A stretch of 64,000 bases of DNA from Carettochelys insculpta (taxonomy: Eukaryota > Chordata > Testudines > Carettochelyidae), in NCBI RefSeq assembly GCF_033958435.1, contig NC_134137.1:248356501-248420500 (forward strand), given 5' to 3'. The notes under the pieces were generated by a model. That model saw only the letters and a list, made by a program, of their open reading frames with translations. It was not told the origin of the DNA and made no database searches. Shown here piece after piece: positions 57,312 through 64,000 of the stretch; within the stretch, counting starts at the first letter, position 1; every line of letters begins with the position of its first letter. The position numbers were made by a program, and so were the translations under genes.

Positions 57312-58735
57312 ATGAACCAAATAGCCCCAAAGGCAGTCCAGTGCAGTGGTATGAAACATGATATCTTCAAAAAGAAGAGCAGTGAGGACCCAAGGAATTT
57401 AGCGGCTAGTCAGTCTAACCTCAACATCTGGAAAACTTTGGAACAAATTATTAAACCATTAATTCATAATAGCCTAAAGGATAAGGGTGGTAAGGAATGG
57501 CAAACATGGATTTGTCAAGAACAAATCATAGCAAATCAATTCAGTTTTCTTCTTTGACAGTGTTTACTGGGCCTAGTTAATAGGAGGAAAGCAGTAGATG
57601 TAATGTATCTTTATTTTAGGACAGCTTTTGACAGGGTGCCACATGACCATTCTTCTAAGCAAACAAAGGAAATGCAGTCTAAACGAAATTACTATAAAGT
57701 ATGTGCACAAGTGGTTCAAAACCCGTGCTCATGGTAATTATCAGTGGTAAGAGAGAGAAAGCTGTGCTAGTCTATATACTATCAAAACAAAAAAGCAGTC
57801 AAGTTTATTTTGTTAGTCTTTAAAGTGCTACTTGACTGCTTTTTTGTTTTAATTATCAATGGTTCATTGTCAAACTAGGAGGACATGGGGTCCCAGAGAG
57901 GTCTGTCTTGAGTCCAGTATTATACTGTTCAGTGTTTTCATTAATGACACAGATAATAGAACAGAGAGTATGCCATCACTTTGGAGGATAGGATTAGAAA
58001 TGAAAAATAGACCAATTGCTCTCAAATTAAAATTGATAGACAAGTGCAAAGTACCGCACTTAGTAAGGAAAAATCAAGTGCACAACTACAAAATTGGGAA
58101 TAGCTGACTTAGTAGTTGTACTAGAGAAAAGGATCTAGGGATTGCATTGATCACAAATTGAATATGAAGCAATGTGGTGCAGGTGCAAAAAGACTGATGT
58201 TTTGGGCTGTATTAGCAGGAGTGTCTGAAATGGGAGGCAGTTTTTCCTCTCCACTTGGCGGTAGGGGGCGTCAACTGGTATATTATGCCCAGTTTTGGAA
58301 ACTATGCTTTAGGAAAAATGTGGACAAACTGGAGAGTATTCAGAAGAGAAACACAAGAATAATGAAAAATTTAGAAAATATTATTTACGAGGACAAGATA
58401 GGCTTGAGTCAGAAAGACTGGGGATGGACCTGATGCCAGTTTCACATGTGTTTACAAAGATGGTGGTCTGTTGCTTTCCATGTCCACTGAATGTACGAAA
58501 AGAATGGACTTAGTCTGCAGCAAAGGAGAGTTTGGCTAGTTATTAGAAAAAGCTTTTTAATCATAGAAGAATTAATCTCTGTACTGTATTTTCTAGGTAG
58601 TTTGGAGAATCCCTGTATCTTCAGGTTTTTTAAGAACAGCATGGACAAATGCATGTCTAGGTACTGCCTCCGTTCAGGGGCTGGACTAGCTGGCCTCAGA
58701 AGCTCCCTTCCAGATCTATGTTTCTGTGAAGATGG
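57312..58735 (+). pseudogene. CR1/L3-type LINE ORF2 fragment
   Basis: Diverged blocks include NLAASQSNLNIWKTLEQII at 57395-57450 (for the NYRPISLTS region) and VMYLYFRTAFDRVPHD near 57600-57645 (for YLDFSKAFD). Then come YYAQFWKLCFRKNVDKLESI and RNTRIMKNLE. It ends in a CR1/L3 tail (GGGGCTGGACTAGCTGGCC) near 58700. It is broken by stops and by a short insert at about 57755-57850. Confidence 0.82.
57755..57850. repeat. short foldback insert in the LINE
   Basis: AAAACAAAAAAGCAGTCAAG and its exact reverse complement flank a 26-base loop that contains TTGTTAGTCTTTAAAG, giving a hairpin. The wording GCTAGTCTATATACTATC before it resembles the start of a common sauropsid retroelement tail (GTTAGTCTGTAT-like). 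The insert at 61283-61390 has the same layout. Confidence 0.7.
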
Positions 58736-59095
58736 AGCCACTCTAGTCTACTGCCAGAGATAGTCTTCCCGCAGCAGTTCCCTCCTGAAGGCACCTTTTC
58801 AAAGGATAGGTCTACTCCTTTCACATGTCTTGTTTGGACTGTCCACAAGGACTCCCACTTTTCAATCACTCTCAAATGCTCACCTATAATGGCTGTTGTT
58901 TGTCCCTTTGCCAGAAACAGTTTGTTTTTCCACCTTTCATCACAGCTCCTAATCTGCTTCACTCTCTCTTTACAATCATATTTTAAGCTGCTGCTTTCAG
59001 CACCCATATCTCCTCTACCTTCCCCTGACCTTTAGCAGGTGTTCCCTTCTTGAATTAATTCTGGAGCAGTCTACAGACTGGATGTTACATTAGAG

Positions 59096-60186
59096 CAGCG
59101 ATTCCCAAACTAATTTGACTATGGAACACTTTTGGGCTTGAAATATATTAAGAGAACACATACATGCTCATACCGGGGCCAGAGCGGGGTTCATGTTTCA
59201 TACCAAAAATTGTTGCACATAATACTCAAAAGTTGATTTTATAAGAGTTAAGTTTTAAAAATATCTTCTATTTCACTAAGAACAAAAAGTAACACAAGAA
59301 AATCATCTGTATGGACAGCTAATGTCCTTCTCACAGGAGGATGGTTAGGAACCGTATAACAAAGTATAAAAATTAAAAAGTAAAAACCCAAAATATCAAT
59401 ATAACAGCCAAAAGAAGGACGGTTGTACAAAAATAGAAAGGACAATATTGTTAAAAAATGACTGTCCTTCCTTAACATTTAAAAAAAAGAGAGAGAAAAA
59501 GAAATGCAAAACAAATTAGGTATTGAAAAATATTTTAAAATTTTGTGTTTTTATAAATGTGTTATTTTTACAGGAAATAAAAATAAGTGATATTTAACAG
59601 CTTTTTTTTAATGGGAAGCTTGTTTTTGCATCTCTGTTTCGGCAAGAGTCACATAATAACTATACTACTGGTTGAACCTCTCTCATCTGGCACCCTCGGG
59701 AACTGAGCAGTGCCGAACAATAGAATTTGCCAGGTGACAGGAGGTAAATATTTTCTAGCACATTACTAACACTTCCATTGCTTACTGGACTCAGGAAACA
59801 TACAGAGGTAAATTTCAGCTAAATAACAGCACAGAACGCTGAGAGCCAGGACTGGTGGCTGGAAACAAACTTTTTGGGAAGTTTGGCCACACCCATGAAT
59901 AGTGGTCATCCAGCCAACTAGAATCATGCCAGATTACGGAGTTTGCTGGATGAGAGAGTTCCAGATTAGAAAGGCTCAACTTGTATTATGAATGTGTTAT
60001 ACATATTAATGTACCTATGATCTAAATATTATTCAAATACCTTAGTATTTTTGATACACACATACTTTTTATTTAACATTTTAGAAGGAAAAATATCTTT
60101 AGCATCATAGTTTTTTCTTTCATGGAACACCTATTCACATCATGTAGAACACCAGTGTTCTACGGAATACAGTTTGGGAACTGCTG
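59096..60186. mobile_element. hAT-type element with perfect 8-bp duplication
   Basis: The ends are CAGCGATTCCCAAACTAAT and, inverted, CAGCAGTTCCCAAACTGTAT. CATTAGAG flanks both sides exactly (59088-59095 and 60187-60194). The interior is AT-rich with no transposase. It hosts a smaller TIR element at 59668-59983. Confidence 0.92.
59668..59983. mobile_element. TA-target TIR element nested in the hAT
   Basis: The ends are CTGGTTGAACCTCTCTCATC and, inverted, CAAGTTGAGCCTTTCTAATC, with TA on both sides (59666-59667 and 59984-59985). Terminal wording and the TA target fit Tc1/mariner-Tigger-type elements. At 316 bp it is a MITE. Confidence 0.8.
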
Positions 60187-60457
60187 CATTAGAGATAAAG
60201 ACAGTGTCCAGTAATGATCTGGCAGGTTCATTCCAATTTACAAATGATATGGAGTGATTCTTGCACCTGCAATAAGTGTATTTTCCTCTCTCTTTACTAA
60301 TGAGCAACCTTTCACAGATCCTAATCCTTTTCTCCTGCACAGACAGCAGGGTGTTAGAGCTTCCCTGAGAACCAGCAATCCATGCCCCCAGGCTTCTGAG
60401 TGTTTAAATGAAGGGTAAATTAAACAAACAGAGAAACAAGGCAAAAGTGCCTTAACG

Positions 60458-60813
60458 TAGGGGTGAGCAAACTTTTTATATCAAGCCCCACTTTTCTTAC
60501 CTGCAAGTACCATCCCCCACATCTTCCCACCCCCTGGCTGGCCAACCTGTCTAATGTAATCCAAGCCCTAGGAAATTTCAGTTATGTTCATATGAAAAAA
60601 AAACCTTTCGGCATGTGTAAGAAAAAAGTATGTAAAATATAAAAACTTTTAAAATCAGTATATAAATGTGAAAACACAGACATAAAAACAGTAACATAGT
60701 TCAACATTTTTAATGAGGGATGAGCCTGACACCCAGCAGCTGATTATGTTGTATCCCCCTGTCTGAAATTTCATGCCCCCCAAGAGGGTCCACACCCCAC
60801 TTTTCACCCCCTG
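60458..60813. mobile_element. hAT-type MITE
   Basis: The ends are TAGGGGTGAGCAAACTTTTT and, inverted, CAGGGGGTGAAAAGTGGG. The 8-bp flanks are CCTTAACG (60450-60457) and CCTTGATG (60814-60821), with two mismatches. No transposase is present. Confidence 0.78.
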
Positions 60814-61282
60814 CCTTGATGTAGCATATGTCCAGAGCAAAATGGCAGAGGAAATTTTGCAGCAGTCCATCTTAGAACAGGTATAATCCATAAAAAGGTA
60901 AAACACACTCATGCCACACGCCATTTGAAGTTTTAAATGAAAAGTAAAAATAAAATTCTCAGCCTTACTTTGAAGGACACCGGGTATGAGGAATACAAAA
61001 GACTATTTCCTCTTGAATAGATAAAGTAAAACCACCTTGCACTGTCTCCTACGCAGCAATGAGTGCTACTGAAGTCAATGAGTCTCCATACAGGTATGAC
61101 AGTTCATTTTCATGGATCAGATTATAGGATTGGGGCCCAACATTTAGTATTTTAAGTTTTGAGTGTCCCAATCCCTTTTTCCACCAACCTCTTGGACATC
61201 TCGTGTGTGTATACTGGGATAATCGTCTGAGCAAGAGACTTATCAATATCATGAAAAAAATCTATATTAGTTTTGTGACAAA

Positions 61283-61390
61283 TATCAAAGAGGCAGTCGT
61301 GTTAGTCTGTATCTTCAAAAACAACAAGAAGTCCTGTGGCACTTTATTTCTGTGAGTCTATAAGGTGCCACAGGTCTTCTTGTATTAGCT
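61283..61390. repeat. short foldback insert
   Basis: GTGTTAGTCTGTATCTTCAA leads to ACAAGAAGTCCTGTGGCAC, followed by the near-exact inverted copy AGTCTATAAGGTGCCACAGG and TCTTCTTGT. The layout is that of a retroelement 5' end joined to its own inverted copy, as at 57755-57850. The family is not certain; Penelope-like or LINE tail is possible. Confidence 0.65.
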
Positions 61391-61566
61391 TTATTTTCCT
61401 GAGGGAGCATAACTGAGAATTAGATTGAAGTCACAACTGGATTGAGCATAGTCAACTTCAGTAAATGCCAATCAAAATTACTATACTGCCCTTCCTCCTT
61501 TTCAGAATGTAAATCTTTTGGGTATTGGATAGTGACAAGTCAGAAGATATGAAGTTTGTGTCATAG

Positions 61567-61795
61567 ACCAAGTCTATGCTAGGAGGTAAAATCAGTTTTT
61601 AGATACGCAAATCCAGCTACAAGAATTGCATAGCTAGAGTTGTTGTATCTAAAATCGATTTTTGCAGCTGTCCACACAGCGGGAGGTCAAGAGGAGAAAC
61701 CATGACATTTCGATTTATCACATCCCTAGGATGCATCCTAAATTGAACCCCGGGATATCTACAGCCAGCAAGCCGATCCTTCCCTAAGTATAGCT
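61567..61795. mobile_element. Harbinger-type MITE fragment
   Basis: GACCAAGTCTATGCTAGGAG on the left and inverted ATAGCTATACTTAGGGAAGG on the right fit eroded terminal repeats. The interior (CATAGCTAGAGTTGTTG) is related to that of 53744-54039 (CATAGCTAGAATTGATG). Confidence 0.6.
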
Positions 61796-63020
61796 ATCCC
61801 ATTAGTCATTCATCTTTAGTACAGATTAACAGGTTTTTTTAAATGTTTTATAATTGTGTAAACATTGTTGATAAACAGAACAGTTACACGAGGGCTACAT
61901 TTTGGAATTAATCCACATCACAAAGACATGTTTTCCTCAAGTCTTTTTGTAGTGTCATTTTTAGCTCAATATAAAAGTGATTTTTGCATCTCATATGCCC
62001 CTTCCAGTTCAGATCCTCCTTTTGTTTGTGCTTGAATTTCTTTAATCTCCTTTTTTTAAAGGGTGAAATAGAGTTCCATTACAGAAGCATCTGTCTGTTT
62101 TAGCAGTCACCTAAATCATACAATCCTTTATGTGTTATAACATGGAGTCCAAATGGAGAACACACACGTAAAAACATTTAAAACACCCAGAAGTTGATGA
62201 TGGCAACAAGTAGCTACAATTTAATGGAATCATGTATTGACCAATTTTATTTGCATCTGATTGGAAAGTTTTTGTATGCAATCCTCCAGAAGATTTCATT
62301 GTGCTATCTCCAAACAGAAGCTCTGTGGGATCAATTTTTGTGTGAGTTAAAGTCCATTCACAAAATCTTTATTACTGTACCATTAGGGTCAAGACACAAA
62401 ATCATCAGAAAAAAAGACAATTAGGGCTAACATTTTGGTTCCCCTATTTTTATGTCTTTTTATATCAGTACAAATACTTGATTAAATAATATAAAGTGGA
62501 AGAAGTTAGGATAACTTGACGATTTATCTCACATTAGAGAAGTTACTGTGTTCCTAGATCATGTTTAAACTGTTTGGAAAGCCTGCATCAAGCTGATGTG
62601 TTGCCCTTATGAATCCCATGGAGGTGCTACCATACACACAAACTGACATTGGTATATTCATAACTTTCACCATCCCTCAAAACTAACCAAAGGTAGCAGC
62701 CCTTGTCAAGACTACTGGAATAAAACAAAATTTGATTTTCTGAATCAAGCCATATTGGAATTTTGAGCCCAAAATGAAGACATTTAAACACACTTTCAAG
62801 AAGTGAAATCTCTTTCTTTCCTATACCCGAAAATTGATTTTTATTAGACTTTTTGGAAATTTTAATGCAACTCTGGCATGTTGCTGTGATTGGATGAATG
62901 AGGGTATGAGCTGTCACGTTTTTTACAGTGCTTCAGTGCTAAATTTGAAGGAACTAACTTAACTCCACAAAGCTTCTGTGAATACAAGGAACAATATCAA
63001 TGTTCATAACTGCTGGCTTT

Positions 63021-64000
63021 AAGGTGACCATCCGTCCTGCTCTGTCCAGAACAGTCCCGTATTTCAGGTGTTAGGAAGGTGTCGCAACATATTTTAAGAA
63101 AAGGGCTAATTGTCCTGTACTCGCATCCCCCTGATGAGCTGCCCTGCCCCCAGCTCAGCGCAGCCACAGCTGCAGGTTCCAGGTACTGACTGGAGAGCAT
63201 GTGTAGCAAGTACTGACTGGCCAGGTATTCAGGCAACAGGATGAGAGGGAACTCGCAGGTCTGTGCCATAGGGTAAGGAAGGGTATGCTGGGTGTGGGTG
63301 GAAGGGTAGCATGTCCCCCACACAGTTCTTTTTGCTGTCTCTCCAGTCAGGGAGACACCCACCAGGCAGCATTGCAGCCCGGCTCCCCATGGCTTGGGGC
63401 AGTGAGGAGCTCCAGCCACAGGGCTGCAGCCCCATTCCTAGTGTCACGCAGTGTGGGGCATCTGGGGAGTACCTGCTCATGGGGCAGTAGCTCATGCAGG
63501 GCAAATGCCTGTGGAGCTTGGGAGCTCCCCTGCAGGATGGCAGACCCAGTTGCTGGCAGCACAGGGCAGCCAAGGAGATCCCCTGCAGCAGGGAAGCAGC
63601 CAGTTTCCAGCACCTCACAGTGGGAAACAGCTGGGGCACCCTTTGGTGTGGGGCAGCTGTGGAGGAGCTCTCCCCCACTCTTTTCTGGGACAGCAGCCCC
63701 ATTGTGTCCCATTGCTTAGGGCAGCCAGGGAGACCTCATTTCTTGGGGCAGTTCCTGCCCCTATCTAGCCCCCTTCTCTGCCGGGTTGAATTCCTGGTGC
63801 CCCATGGCAGCTGCCCCCACAGCCAAGGAGGATCCCCCACAGGCCTGCAGGCTGCAGCCTTCATCCCCAGGGTCCTCTGTCCCCAGTGGGAAGCTGCAGC
63901 TCCTATACCCATGGCCCCAGTGCAGGGCAGGAGCCTCCCAATCCAGTGCCCCCCTGTGGAGCAACAGCTGGGAGTGGCAGGGCTTAATCCTGTATTCCCC
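63021..64000. repeat. interspersed repeat start and GC-rich tail, unassigned
   Basis: GGTGACCATCCGTCCTGC with CAGAACAGTCCCGTATTTCA at 63021-63065 is a repeat wording I associate with sauropsid genomes. GC-rich sequence with long overlapping chance frames continues to the window end. I found no conserved protein and no terminus on the right. Confidence 0.4.

Larger units (their letters stand above)
47809..64000 (+). other. SCUBE1: SCUBE1 intron 2 (incomplete)
   Basis: From the donor at 47809 to the window end (over 16 kb) I find no acceptor-bounded EGF exon, so intron 2 is at least this long. Transposon pieces make up a large share of it. The segments 47809-49820, 54040-55180, 55430-56760 and 61800-63020 hold nothing I can name. 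Confidence 0.8.

Noticed and set aside
63229..63719. Several overlapping frames of 105-157 codons on both strands
   Set aside because: High GC content suppresses stops in all frames. No recognisable protein motif is seen on either strand.

Overview
ORGANISM. This is vertebrate nuclear DNA, most likely from a turtle; another non-avian sauropsid is possible. The reasons are a fairly young CR1 LINE with a long open reverse-transcriptase frame, older CR1/L3-type LINEs, MIR-like SINE relics, several hAT elements, and many PIF/Harbinger-type elements that share the terminal motif GGCYRYGTCTACACT. There are no operons and no prokaryotic features; almost every open frame is chance or transposon-derived. 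|| ONLY HOST GENE FOUND. On the + strand lie the first two coding exons of SCUBE1 (signal peptide, CUB and EGF-like protein). Exon 1 (44845-44932) encodes the signal peptide inside a GC- and CpG-rich promoter region. Exon 2 (47686-47808) encodes the first EGF-like module. Both exons end in phase 1 and have canonical splice sites. The window after 47808 is intron 2, whose end is not reached; I found no exon 3. The 44 kb upstream is treated as intergenic. || LAYOUT. 0.4-2.2 kb: old inverted duplication. 3.2-6.2 kb: a 3-kb Harbinger-type foldback composite with a TCA target duplication. 6.2-15.7 kb: SINE and LINE relics and a GC-rich repeat. 15.8-21.2 kb: a nest of Harbinger-type elements, one carrying a decayed transposase with an intron, and one element inserted inside another's terminal repeat. 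21.5-22.7 kb: two hAT-type elements with 8-bp duplications and a small palindromic repeat. 24.1-28.05 kb: CR1/L3-type LINE on the - strand, invaded by other repeats. 30.0-31.4 kb: the younger CR1 (- strand). 31.6-35.2 kb: LINE, MITE and SINE fragments. 35.7-41.4 kb: CR1/L3-type LINE on + with an esterase-type ORF1, split by a Tigger-like element and an LTR-like block. 43.3-44.0 kb: a well-preserved Harbinger MITE just upstream of SCUBE1. 44.3-45.1 kb: promoter and exon 1. 45-47.7 kb: intron 1. 47.8-64 kb: intron 2, holding at least six Harbinger-type MITEs, a Tigger-like element, a LINE fragment, two hATs (one with a nested TIR element) and two short foldback inserts. || HOW IT FITS TOGETHER. 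The most informative point is that the transposase remnant at 16.8-17.7 kb sits between the same terminal repeats that bound the many non-coding MITEs. This assigns those MITEs to PIF/Harbinger and gives a plausible source for their mobilisation. All family assignments come from reading the sequence and remembered family features; no database search was run, and repeat edges without a target duplication are approximate.
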